Positions 18,190-26,357 of a stretch of 64,000 nucleotides of DNA are shown piece after piece. The notes below the pieces were generated by a model. That model was not told the origin of the DNA and ran no database searches. It saw nothing but the letters and a program-made list of their open reading frames with translations. Numbering within the stretch: position 1 is the first letter of the stretch; each line of letters opens with the position of its first letter. A program made the translations under genes and the position numbers. This stretch comes from Faecalicatena orotica (GTDB lineage Bacteria > Bacillota > Clostridia > Lachnospirales > Lachnospiraceae), in contig NZ_QGDL01000006.1 of NCBI RefSeq assembly GCF_003149245.1, forward strand, positions 186,001-250,000, given 5' to 3'.

Positions 18190-19065
18190 TTACTCGTATT
18201 TAATATCCAGTATTTCTTTCATATATTCTATCGGCATCGGCTGGCCTGTCCAGAGTTCAAAGGCCGCAGACCCCTGAAACAGCATCATGCCGAGTCCGTT
18301 CATCGTCTTGCATCCGACTTCTTTTGCAATCTTAAGAAGCGCTGTCTCTCTTGGGAAATAAACGACATCTGTCACGATCAGGTCCGGCCTTAAGAATGAT
18401 TTGTCCGGAATATAAGTCTTCCCTTCCAACGGTTTCATCCCCATACCGGTTGCATTTGCAAAAAGATAACTGTTGGCAATCTCTTTCTTTAACAGTTCCA
18501 AATCCGCCAGATCATAGAGCGCTGCCCTGCATTCAGTGTTCTCGTTGATCTTGCGCACAGTCTCCTCGGCATTTCCCCAGAATTTATCTTTTACATTAAA
18601 GATGGACATTTCTTTTACACCGTCCAGGGCAGCCTGGATTTCAATCGCTGTTGCGGCACCGCCAGCCCCTACAATCGTCATCTTCTTTCCTATGACATCT
18701 ATATGGTTATCTTTCAGTGCTTCCATATAACCGATTCCGTCTGTGATATGCCCTGTCAGCACACCGTCCTCATTGACAATCGTGTTGACCGCCCCGCACA
18801 TTTCTGCCGCAGGTGATAACTTATCCAGATACTTATGTACCACTGTTTTATTCGGCATGGATACATTGGAACCTTTCATCTTTAACGCACGAAGACCCTT
18901 GACAGCATCCTCCAGTGAATCATTGTCTACCTCGAATGCGAGGTATGCATAATCCAGCCCCAGTTTTGCAAACGCTTCATTCTGCATAGCGGGTGAACTT
19001 GAATGACGGATTGGATACGCCATTAAACCTATTAATTCAGTATGTCCTGTAATTCTTTCTGCCAT
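18190..19065 (-). CDS. aroE: Shikimate/quinate dehydrogenase, AroE/YdiB type
   Basis: This 291-residue NAD(P)-dependent dehydrogenase oxidises shikimate to 3-dehydroshikimate and, in YdiB-like members, quinate to 3-dehydroquinate. The substrate-binding serines lie in RHSSSPAMQ (Ser22, Ser24), the catalytic pair is Lys73 (MPNKTVV) and Asp109 (HITDGIGY), the nucleotide loop is VGAGGAATA, and NATGMGMKP follows. It is the first gene of a six-gene operon ending with dctP. A LysR gene diverges from it, with an operator in the 191-bp gap. NAD versus NADP preference is not clear. Confidence 0.92.
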   Translation of the reverse strand: MAERITGHTELIGLMAYPIRHSSSPAMQNEAFAKLGLDYAYLAFEVDNDSLEDAVKGLRALKMKGSNVSMPNKTVVHKYLDKLSPAAEMCGAVNTIVNEDGVLTGHITDGIGYMEALKDNHIDVIGKKMTIVGAGGAATAIEIQAALDGVKEMSIFNVKDKFWGNAEETVRKINENTECRAALYDLADLELLKKEIANSYLFANATGMGMKPLEGKTYIPDKSFLRPDLIVTDVVYFPRETALLKIAKEVGCKTMNGLGMMLFQGSAAFELWTGQPMPIEYMKEILDIKYE

Positions 19066-19152
19066 TTTCTTAATCTCCTTATTCTTATCTCATTTTTCTT
19101 TTACTTCTGCCTCAACTTTGTTTGTTAATTATTAAACAACCTCTTTAATCAC

Positions 19153-19181
19153 ATTATAGTTCATCACAACCGATAGTTCTA
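19153..19181 (-). promoter_or_regulatory. Predicted promoter of the aroE operon
   Basis: A minus-strand TATAAT (19153-19158) is preceded at 17 bp by a poor -35 (TAGAAC, 19176-19181), as expected for an activator-dependent promoter. The predicted start near 19146 puts the LysR box centre at about -65. Confidence 0.55.
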
Positions 19182-19201
19182 ATACAACTTTCTTACTTTT
19201 T

Positions 19202-19220
19202 TGATAGATTTAAGCTATCA
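19202..19220. promoter_or_regulatory. LysR-type operator TGATAG-N7-CTATCA
   Basis: A perfect 6-bp dyad around seven bases contains the canonical T-N11-A core ATAG-N7-CTAT. It overlaps the predicted -35 of the LysR gene, consistent with autorepression, and lies at about -65 for the aroE operon. The same core occurs at 21950-21964. Confidence 0.7.
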
Positions 19221-19256
19221 TTTATGATAAAATATATACAAAAAGGAGGCCTGCTC

Positions 19257-20141
19257 ATGACACTCAATCAACTACTTTATTTTCAGAAGGTTGCCCAATG
19301 CCAGCACTTCCGCCAGGCAGCCGCGGACCTGAATATCTCCCAGCCGAGCCTGAGCCGCTCAATGGCCGTTCTGGAAGAAGAACTGGATATTATATTATTT
19401 GAAAGGTCCGGGAGGAATGTCCGGCTGACTAAATACGGGAAGATTTTTCTGGAACATGTGGACCGGATCCTGCATGAGACAGACCTTGCAGCCGAAAGAA
19501 TGCGCCAGCTCTCAGGGAACGAGGGGCATGTGGATATCGCCTATGTGTTCCCCCTTGCAGGACGCTATATCCCGCATATGGTGCGGAAGTTTTTGCAGAA
19601 AGAAAAGAACAGCAGTGTGACTTTCAGTTTTCACCAGAGTCACACCGGGGATATGATCAACGGACTGAAGGCCGACCGGTATGATGTCATCTTTGGCTCC
19701 TATGTGGAAAATGAGCCGGATATTCAGTTCGTTCCTATCATTAACCAGAAGATGGTCGTCATCATGCCGCCTGGCCACCCTCTTCTGGAACAAGGTTCCG
19801 TCAGCCTGAAGGATCTGGAGCGTTACCCGATCATCGGATACGACCGCACTTCCGGCCTTGGCAAGTTTACGAACCGCATATACCAGACCCATGACCTTTC
19901 CCTGAATATCATCTGTGAATCTCCCGATGAGAACGCAATCTCCGCTCTTGTCGCGGAAGACTTCGGAATCGCACTCGTAGCCGATGTGGATTTGATACGA
20001 GAAAGAAACGTATGCGTACTGCCGCTCTCCGGGGCAGGTTTCACACACACTGTTTATATGGCATACAAGAAGGAACACTACCTGATCTCGGCTGTCAAGA
20101 ATTTTATCCAGTTTATACGCAAAGAAGGCACCCACTTATAA
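19257..20141 (+). CDS. LysR-family regulator of the aroE operon
   Basis: This 294-residue LysR protein has an N-terminal helix-turn-helix (FRQAAADLNISQPSLSRSMAVLE) and a substrate-binding effector domain from about residue 90. The ATG at 19257 follows AAGGAGG; a start 33 bp earlier would place that site inside the gene. It diverges from the aroE operon across an LTTR box. It is closely similar in its N-terminus to the LysR at 21019-21903. The inducer is probably a hydroaromatic intermediate. Confidence 0.92.
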   Translation: MTLNQLLYFQKVAQCQHFRQAAADLNISQPSLSRSMAVLEEELDIILFERSGRNVRLTKYGKIFLEHVDRILHETDLAAERMRQLSGNEGHVDIAYVFPLAGRYIPHMVRKFLQKEKNSSVTFSFHQSHTGDMINGLKADRYDVIFGSYVENEPDIQFVPIINQKMVVIMPPGHPLLEQGSVSLKDLERYPIIGYDRTSGLGKFTNRIYQTHDLSLNIICESPDENAISALVAEDFGIALVADVDLIRERNVCVLPLSGAGFTHTVYMAYKKEHYLISAVKNFIQFIRKEGTHL

Positions 20142-20155
20142 CGGTGCCTTTTTTC
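20125..20155 (+). terminator. Terminator overlapping the end of the LysR gene
   Basis: AAGGCACC pairs with GGTGCCTT and a run of six T follows. The stem begins inside the last codons of the LysR gene. Confidence 0.85.
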
Positions 20156-20275
20156 TTTACAAACCTCTTAGATATTATTAAGGATTTCTTAAGTAGACCT
20201 GCGGCTTTACTGATGGTAAAATTTTCTTAGACACAATTAGGGCAGAATTCACCGCCGGATCAGAGGAGTTTTTAC

Positions 20276-21022
20276 ATGAGTACTTTTGTTTTAAAAATGA
20301 TCGCTCTTTGCTTTATGGTCATCGACCATATCGGATATTATTTTGAGGGGACGCCTATGCTGCTTCGCATGCTTGGCAGAATATCTTACCCCTTGTTTTT
20401 ATTCTGTATGGTCTGGGGCTATCATTATACGAGGAGCCGGACAAAATACCTGATCCGCCTGTATCTTATGAGTGTATTCATGACCTTGTTCGGATACGCC
20501 ATAGACGCTCATTTCGCCACTACAGCAGGTTATGGAAATCATAATATTTTTCTTTCCATGTTCCTTGTCGGCGTCTGTATCAGCACGATCGAATTATTTA
20601 AAAAAGCTCCCGGCAAAGGGTTTCTGGCCGTGGGAATCATGTTCGCAGTACAGGTCCTATATTACAGCCTGCCGAACTTTTTACCTTTCCTGCGCGATAT
20701 GAGCGGGGACACGATTACCGGGATCATACCAAATCTGGCGTTAAACGAGTACGGGTTTGAATTTGTCGTACTCGGAGTGCTGATGTACTACCTGAAAGAA
20801 AAGAGGGAGCTGTTCTGTGCCATGTACACCCTATTCTGCCTGTACCAGTTCAGCGCAGAAATGCTGGCGGGCGGGATGGCCATTCAGTGTTTCATGATAC
20901 TGGCCCTGCCGTTTATGCTGCGTTTCAACCAGCAGAAGGGCCCCAGCATGAAGTATTTTTTCTATATTTTTTATCCGGCTCACACGTTCCTTTTGTTCTA
21001 TCTGGCTAATTTTGTTTTCTAA
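20276..21022 (+). CDS. TraX-family membrane protein
   Basis: This 248-residue protein has seven to eight hydrophobic segments. The conserved TraX start is visible: LKMIALCFMVIDHIGYYF, then MLGRISYPLFLFCMVWGY and HTRSRTKYLIRLYLMSV-like residues. F-plasmid TraX acetylates pilin, but most chromosomal members in Firmicutes are uncharacterised and probably acyltransferase-like. No conjugation genes are nearby. It ends 4 bp inside the convergent LysR gene and has an AGAGGAG site before its ATG. Confidence 0.85.
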   Translation: MSTFVLKMIALCFMVIDHIGYYFEGTPMLLRMLGRISYPLFLFCMVWGYHYTRSRTKYLIRLYLMSVFMTLFGYAIDAHFATTAGYGNHNIFLSMFLVGVCISTIELFKKAPGKGFLAVGIMFAVQVLYYSLPNFLPFLRDMSGDTITGIIPNLALNEYGFEFVVLGVLMYYLKEKRELFCAMYTLFCLYQFSAEMLAGGMAIQCFMILALPFMLRFNQQKGPSMKYFFYIFYPAHTFLLFYLANFVF

Positions 21023-21903
21023 ACGAACTGCCGGCGTTTTACGAAGTCTGCAAACCGGCGGACCACAGGGGCCTGGTATTTTTCTTTTGCCTGTGCCATG
21101 TAAATATACCGGACCTGCTGCGGAGAACGGATGTCGAGAACATCCACGTTCAGCTGTTTCAGGACCGGAATATCCGGCATGATGGCAATGCCGAAATTCT
21201 GGGCTACCAGCCCGGCCATAGACCCGTCTTCCTCTATCTCATATGCAATCTTTGGTATCAGGTGTGCATTTTCAAACAGTTTGTCTACCACAGGGCGGAG
21301 ACCGCTGTTCTCCGTGAAATAAATCTGCGGATAGGCGGCCGCCTGCTCAAGGTCTACGGCCTTTTGTTCCGACAACGGATGTCCTTTCGGTACGACTGCC
21401 ACAAGCCGCTGTGTCCCGACCGGCGTGAACTGGATCGATGGCTCCTTATCCAGCATAGAGCAGAATGCAATATCATACTTTTCTTCTTTCAGTCCCTGGA
21501 TAATCTCGTAGGTATTTCCTACTGTAAAGTGAAATGTAACTTTCATCTCCTCAAAAGTCCTTATAAAATCCCCCGCAAGCTGGGGGACAAATTCACTTCC
21601 CAGAGTATAAATATAGGCCAGCTCTATCCTGCCCTCATTCTGTCCGGTCATGGAACGCGTTTTCTTGATTCCCATATCCAAAATCTGAAGAGACTCTTCC
21701 ACATACTTCAGAAAAAACCTCCCATATTTCGTCAGGACCACATTCCTCCCCTGTTTTTCAAACAGCTTCGTCCCCAGCTCCTTCTCGAGAGAATTCATCG
21801 CATGGCTCAGGCTTGGCTGGGTAATCCCCAGTTCCTCCGCAGCCTTCGTATAATGCTCCATCCGGGCAAGTGCCGTAAAATAATGCAGCTGGTTCAGATT
21901 CAT
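21019..21903 (-). CDS. LysR-family regulator divergent from the Old-Yellow-Enzyme gene
   Basis: This 294-residue LysR protein has the helix-turn-helix YTKAAEELGITQPSLSHAMNSLEKEL and an effector domain from about residue 90. It is a clear relative of the LysR at 19257-20141: same length, and matching NQL-YF, QPSLS and LTKYG-FL segments. It diverges from the flavoprotein gene at 22098, with an ATAG-N7-CTAT box between them. Its end overlaps the traX-like gene by 4 bp, convergently. Confidence 0.92.
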   Translation of the reverse strand: MNLNQLHYFTALARMEHYTKAAEELGITQPSLSHAMNSLEKELGTKLFEKQGRNVVLTKYGRFFLKYVEESLQILDMGIKKTRSMTGQNEGRIELAYIYTLGSEFVPQLAGDFIRTFEEMKVTFHFTVGNTYEIIQGLKEEKYDIAFCSMLDKEPSIQFTPVGTQRLVAVVPKGHPLSEQKAVDLEQAAAYPQIYFTENSGLRPVVDKLFENAHLIPKIAYEIEEDGSMAGLVAQNFGIAIMPDIPVLKQLNVDVLDIRSPQQVRYIYMAQAKEKYQAPVVRRFADFVKRRQFV

Positions 21904-21949
21904 AACAATCTCCTCCTCTTATGTCCTTTTATACAAAATATCACAATTC

Positions 21950-21964
21950 ATAGTTTTTATCTAT
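21950..21964. promoter_or_regulatory. LysR-type operator ATAG-N7-CTAT
   Basis: This T-N11-A dyad is centred about 65 bp upstream of the predicted transcription start of the flavoprotein gene, the usual position for a LysR activator. It has the same half-sites as 19202-19220. Confidence 0.65.
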
Positions 21965-21986
21965 AGTTTCCACTAAAAACATGCAT

Positions 21987-22015
21987 TTGTTTAATGAGTT
22001 ATTTTTCCCTATAAT
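21987..22015 (+). promoter_or_regulatory. Sigma-A type promoter of the flavoprotein gene
   Basis: TTGTTT (21987-21992) and TATAAT (22010-22015) are separated by 17 bp. The predicted start is near 22022. Confidence 0.65.
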
Positions 22016-22097
22016 ACGAATCACAAACAGATTGTTAATGATATATCAAACAACCTCTCTTTTACTATTATATCTGGATTACAGGAGGTCCTATTTT

Positions 22098-24098
22098 ATG
22101 AAGAGCAGTTACAGACATATTTTTGAACCTCTCACCGTACGTCGCATGACTATGAAGAACCGTATTATGATGACACCGATGGGGACTAATTATGGTGAGC
22201 AGAGCGGAGAGATGAGTTTTCTCCATATTAATTATTATGAACAGAGGGCAAAGGGCGGAACCGGCCTTATTATGGTAGAGAACGCCAGTGTTGATTCACC
22301 GGAAGGTTCCAACGGAACAACCCAGCTTCGGATCGACCATGACAACTATATCCCAAGACTGTTTAAACTGACGGAGACGGTACATAAGCACGGCGCATGT
22401 ATCGGCATCCAGATCAACCATGCGGGGGCTTCCGCACAGTCTGCCCGTACAAATATGCAGCCGGTGTCCTCTTCCGATGTTCCGTCCAAGGCAGGCGGGG
22501 AGATTCCGCGACCGCTCACAGAGGAAGAGATTTTAAGGATTGTGAAAAAATACGGAGAGGCGGCAAAACGCGCACAGATCGCCGGTTTTGATACGGTCGA
22601 AATACATGCGGGACATTCTTATCTGATCAGCCAGTTCTTATCACCACTGTATAACCACCGGACAGATAAATTCGGCGGTTCTGCTGAAAACCGCGCCAGA
22701 TTCGCACGTATGGTTATGGAAGAAGTCCGTGCGCAGGTCGGACCGTTCTTCCCGATCTTCCTCCGCATCAGCGCAGATGAATTTCTGGAAGGCGGCAATA
22801 CACTGGAAGACACGCTCGATTATCTCCAGTATTTTCAGGAGGAAGCAGATGTGATTGATGTTTCCTGCGGATTGAACGCATCCATCCAGTATCAGATTGA
22901 TGCCAATTTCCTGCCTGACGGATGGCGTTCCTATATGGCGAAGGCCGTGAAGGAAAAATACGGCAAGCTGTGTGTTACTATGGGAAATATCCGTGACCCG
23001 AAGGTGGCAGAAGATATCCTCGCAAGGGGCGACGCCGATATCCTCGGTATGGGGCGCGGCCTGATTGCCGATCCGGAATGGGTCAATAAAGTAGAATTCG
23101 GCGACATCTGTGATATCCGTAAATGTATTTCCTGCAACATCGGCTGTGCAGGCAACCGTATCGGCATTAACCGTCCGATCCGCTGTACTGTCAACCCTGC
23201 AGTACCTGACGGGGAAATCTATAAAAAACAGCACGTCAGCAGGCCATGCAATGTGGTTGTAATCGGCGGGGGAACTGCCGGGATGGAAGCAGCATGCACC
23301 GCGGCGGAAGTCGGGTGCACCACCTTCCTGATCGAGAAAAAACCTTACCTCGGGGGACTGGCTGCGGAAATCTCAAAGATTCCTGACAAGAAGCGGCTGG
23401 CCGATTTCCCGAATTACCTGATCCACCGCGCATCCAAACTGAAAAACCTGTTTGTATTTACAGGCACGGAAGCGTCTGTGGACTTTATCCGCAACTTAAA
23501 GCCCAGCATCATTGTAAATGCAACCGGCTCCACCCCCCTGCTCCCGCCGATCCCGGGGCTGATGGAGCATATCGACAAGGAAGGGGGGAAAGTTTCCTCT
23601 ATCCTGAATATGATCCGCCATATCGGCGAATATCCGGAGGATCTTACCGGAAAAAAAGTAGTTGTGATCGGCGGCGGTGCCGTCGGACTGGATGTGGTAG
23701 AATACTTTGCCCCCAAAGGCGCCGAAGTCAGCATCGTGGAAATGATGCCGGTGATTGGCAACGGAATCGACCCGGTCTCCAAAACAGGCACTTTTGCGCT
23801 GATGGAACAGCACCATGTCCGTCAGATGCCAAACACGGCGCTCAAAGAAGTGCGGGCTGATTCCTTCCTCGTGGAAACAAAAGACGGCCTTGAAGAACTG
23901 CCGTTTGATTATGGATTTGTCTGTCTGGGAATGAAAGCAAGCCAGCCGATCCTCCAGAATATCAGGGATGCTTTCGATGATGAGAATGAAATCGAGATTG
24001 TCAACATCGGGGACAGTGTCCGTGCCAGAAGAATTATCGAAGGAACAGAAGAAGGGCGGAATATTCTCAATACACTTGAAAAACGGGGATATCTCTAG
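22098..24098 (+). CDS. NADH:flavin oxidoreductase, Old Yellow Enzyme with Fe-S cluster and FAD domain
   Basis: This 666-residue enzyme has the 2,4-dienoyl-CoA reductase/BaiCD layout. An FMN-binding TIM barrel covers residues 1-340 (IQINHAGA, FDTVEIHAGHSYLISQFLSP). Four cysteines for a 4Fe-4S cluster lie in CISCNIGC and IRCTVNP near 345-370, and FAD and NAD(P) Rossmann motifs are VVIGGGTAGMEAA and VVVIGGGAVGLDV. Such enzymes reduce C=C bonds conjugated to a carbonyl. The ATG at 22098 follows AGGAGG; earlier in-frame starts lie in the promoter. Its LysR context suggests a link to the shikimate operon. Confidence 0.9.
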   Translation: MKSSYRHIFEPLTVRRMTMKNRIMMTPMGTNYGEQSGEMSFLHINYYEQRAKGGTGLIMVENASVDSPEGSNGTTQLRIDHDNYIPRLFKLTETVHKHGACIGIQINHAGASAQSARTNMQPVSSSDVPSKAGGEIPRPLTEEEILRIVKKYGEAAKRAQIAGFDTVEIHAGHSYLISQFLSPLYNHRTDKFGGSAENRARFARMVMEEVRAQVGPFFPIFLRISADEFLEGGNTLEDTLDYLQYFQEEADVIDVSCGLNASIQYQIDANFLPDGWRSYMAKAVKEKYGKLCVTMGNIRDPKVAEDILARGDADILGMGRGLIADPEWVNKVEFGDICDIRKCISCNIGCAGNRIGINRPIRCTVNPAVPDGEIYKKQHVSRPCNVVVIGGGTAGMEAACTAAEVGCTTFLIEKKPYLGGLAAEISKIPDKKRLADFPNYLIHRASKLKNLFVFTGTEASVDFIRNLKPSIIVNATGSTPLLPPIPGLMEHIDKEGGKVSSILNMIRHIGEYPEDLTGKKVVVIGGGAVGLDVVEYFAPKGAEVSIVEMMPVIGNGIDPVSKTGTFALMEQHHVRQMPNTALKEVRADSFLVETKDGLEELPFDYGFVCLGMKASQPILQNIRDAFDDENEIEIVNIGDSVRARRIIEGTEEGRNILNTLEKRGYL

Positions 24099-24110
24099 AA
24101 AAAATGACGA

Positions 24111-24154
24111 AAAGAGCAATACCGCAGCCGTCAGGCATGGTATTGCTCTTTTTG
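24111..24154 (+). terminator. Terminator after the flavoprotein gene
   Basis: AAGAGCAATACC pairs with GGTATTGCTCTT, 12 bp, and is followed by T5. The A-rich left side could also let it serve the convergent YhgE gene. Confidence 0.88.
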
Positions 24155-24176
24155 ATTTTTAAAACAACCTGTTGCT

Positions 24177-26357
24177 TTATATTAAATGCGTACTCTCCAG
24201 TTTTTCCGTAAATGCTTCATTCAGGCGGATCACCGGTTTTCTCAGTACCAGTCCCAGTATCAGGGATAAGATCAGGAAGATCCCCAGCGCCCCCAGTTCT
24301 TTGATGTAAGTCATACCGTACATCCCGCCGATGCATTCCCGCATAGCCGCCATGCTGTGTGTAAACGGAAGCAGCGGATAGACTTTCCGGAAGAATGCCG
24401 GTGCCACCTCGATCGGGAAAGTCCCCCCTGAGCCCGCCACCTGCATGACGAGAAGCACGACGCAGATCGCTTTCCCGATGTCTCCGAAAGAAACCGTCAG
24501 TGTATAGATGATATTTACATATACGATACTGGTCACCCATCCCGCCAGCAGAAATAAAAACGGATGCCGGCACTGAATTTCCAGATAAAACAGGTCTCCC
24601 AGACAGATCAGCCCGCTCTGCATAAGGCCGATGATCAGAAACAGGATGTAGCGTCCCAGATACATCTGATGGTCCTTTACTTTATTCATTCCCCTCAGTG
24701 ATTCCTGAGATACCGTCACCTTCAGCATCGCGACAAGCACGATCCCTCCCACCCAGATAGCAAGTGTGGAATAAAACGGCGCCATAGAAGAGCCGTAATT
24801 CTCAATTGGGTACAATTTCTCTGTCGCCAGATTCACCGGGGCAGAAAGGAAAGCACTGATGCTGTCTTTATCGCCGCCGATGATATTCTCAAGTGTTCCG
24901 AAATCGCCGCTGTCCCGGACTTTTTTCAGCTGGTCCACAGTTGCTGACAGTCTGGACGATACCTGGTCAAGCAGCTCACCTGACGTATCCAGCGTCTTTT
25001 TTATCTGCGACAGATCGGAGGATGCCGGGCCTGACAGGCTGTAGACACCCGCGGCACTGTCATCCAGTTGTTTCAGAAGTCCGGATATACTGCTTTTTGT
25101 ATCCCCCAGTGAGCCAAACAGTCCATCCAGACTACTCTTTACATTCTGCTCATAATCTGCTTTTACCTCCGCAAGACTCTGGGCATTCTGCTGCAGCAGC
25201 TGGTTCAGTTCTTCCTGGGAACCTGCTGCGTTTTCCCCGTGGTTCCTTATGGAAGCGGCGGTACCTAAGAGCCGGTCACGCAGGGTCTCCTGCACAGAAA
25301 TAGACTCGTTCATGCGTCCCGTGATCTTGCCCGTCAGCGGTGCCAGTTCCGGGTGTTCGTCCCCCAGTGCCAAAAACGTATCACTCAGCGCCTGATAGGC
25401 ATCTATCATCGTCCCTACTTTTCCCGCCAGCGTATCCAGTGTATCTGCCGCCGCAGATGTATCCGATGACAATGCGGACAGGGCATCCCGTATGGCAGAC
25501 TCAATCTGCTCATAATAACTTCCGCTGTCCGCCAGTGCCCGATTAATGCCGTCCGTCGCTCCTGAGACCGCCCCCCGCATATCTGAAAAAGCCGTCTCTG
25601 TCTGTTCCAGCGTTTCGAGGCTTTTGTCGGAATGATCCCCTGACTGCTTTAAGAATGCAGCCGTTGTTTCCAGCATCTGCTGTGTCGAGTCTGTCATTGC
25701 CGCAAATGCCTGTATCGTCCCTGAAGCTGCAGCCAGATCGGAGGACATCTTTTCCAGATTGGAAATCAAGGCCGCCACTATGGAATCTGTCCCCTTTGCA
25801 TCGGCAGTATCTGCCACAGTCTGCATGGCCGAAAGCGCGGTATCCGAAATCGTTTCTATGAATACTTCCTTCACCTGTGTCTGGACTGCACTTGCCCCTT
25901 TATCCGTGACCTTCGGTGCAATCGCATTTTCCTTGGCATTGGAATAATAAATAATCTCCGGATTCGTGACATCACTGGAAAAAAGGCTCATCAGATTTTT
26001 GCTGAAATCCTCCGGTATGACAATGGCCGCATAGTATTTACCGGATTTCACGCCGTCAAGGGCCTTATCCCGGTTCGTAAAGGTCCAGTCCAGCTGTTCG
26101 TTTTCCCGAAGCGCCGAAAGTACATTATCCCCCAGATTCAGCCTGACCGGAAGCAATTCGCCCTCATAGCCTTTGTCGGCACTCGCGACAGCCACCTTCA
26201 GATCCTTAGTATTCTCATAAGGGTCCCAGCTTGCCGCAATGTTAAACCACGCATACAGGGCCGGGACAACCGTGATTCCCAGAATCACGATCCATGCGAT
26301 GACGTTCTTATGAAAACGCTGTACATCATGTTTAAAAATATTCAGTATGTTTTTCAC
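24177..26357 (-). CDS. YhgE/Pip family ABC-2-like membrane protein (second of pair)
   Basis: This 726-residue protein has one N-terminal membrane helix (about 20-40, ending in PALYAWFNIAASWDPY, a family signature). A long extracellular helical region with Ser/Ala/Asp/Glu heptads spans about 150-500, and five to six membrane helices close the C-terminus with an AAMRECIGGMYG motif. YhgE/Pip proteins are linked to phage receptors and type VII secretion-like export, but no ESX genes are present here. Its ATG overlaps the stop of the related upstream gene (ATGA). Confidence 0.88.
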   Translation of the reverse strand: MKNILNIFKHDVQRFHKNVIAWIVILGITVVPALYAWFNIAASWDPYENTKDLKVAVASADKGYEGELLPVRLNLGDNVLSALRENEQLDWTFTNRDKALDGVKSGKYYAAIVIPEDFSKNLMSLFSSDVTNPEIIYYSNAKENAIAPKVTDKGASAVQTQVKEVFIETISDTALSAMQTVADTADAKGTDSIVAALISNLEKMSSDLAAASGTIQAFAAMTDSTQQMLETTAAFLKQSGDHSDKSLETLEQTETAFSDMRGAVSGATDGINRALADSGSYYEQIESAIRDALSALSSDTSAAADTLDTLAGKVGTMIDAYQALSDTFLALGDEHPELAPLTGKITGRMNESISVQETLRDRLLGTAASIRNHGENAAGSQEELNQLLQQNAQSLAEVKADYEQNVKSSLDGLFGSLGDTKSSISGLLKQLDDSAAGVYSLSGPASSDLSQIKKTLDTSGELLDQVSSRLSATVDQLKKVRDSGDFGTLENIIGGDKDSISAFLSAPVNLATEKLYPIENYGSSMAPFYSTLAIWVGGIVLVAMLKVTVSQESLRGMNKVKDHQMYLGRYILFLIIGLMQSGLICLGDLFYLEIQCRHPFLFLLAGWVTSIVYVNIIYTLTVSFGDIGKAICVVLLVMQVAGSGGTFPIEVAPAFFRKVYPLLPFTHSMAAMRECIGGMYGMTYIKELGALGIFLILSLILGLVLRKPVIRLNEAFTEKLESTHLI

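Noticed and set aside
19512-20135. 207-residue minus-strand frame opposite the LysR gene
   Set aside because: It is antisense to a conserved LysR gene, with no start site and no motif.
20276-21022. TraX-like gene considered as evidence for a conjugative element
   Set aside because: No relaxase, coupling protein or type IV secretion genes are nearby, and chromosomal TraX-like genes are common in Firmicutes.
22641-23234. 197-residue minus-strand frame inside the flavoprotein gene
   Set aside because: The plus-strand enzyme has intact FMN, Fe-S and FAD motifs across this region; the opposite frame has no resemblance to any family.
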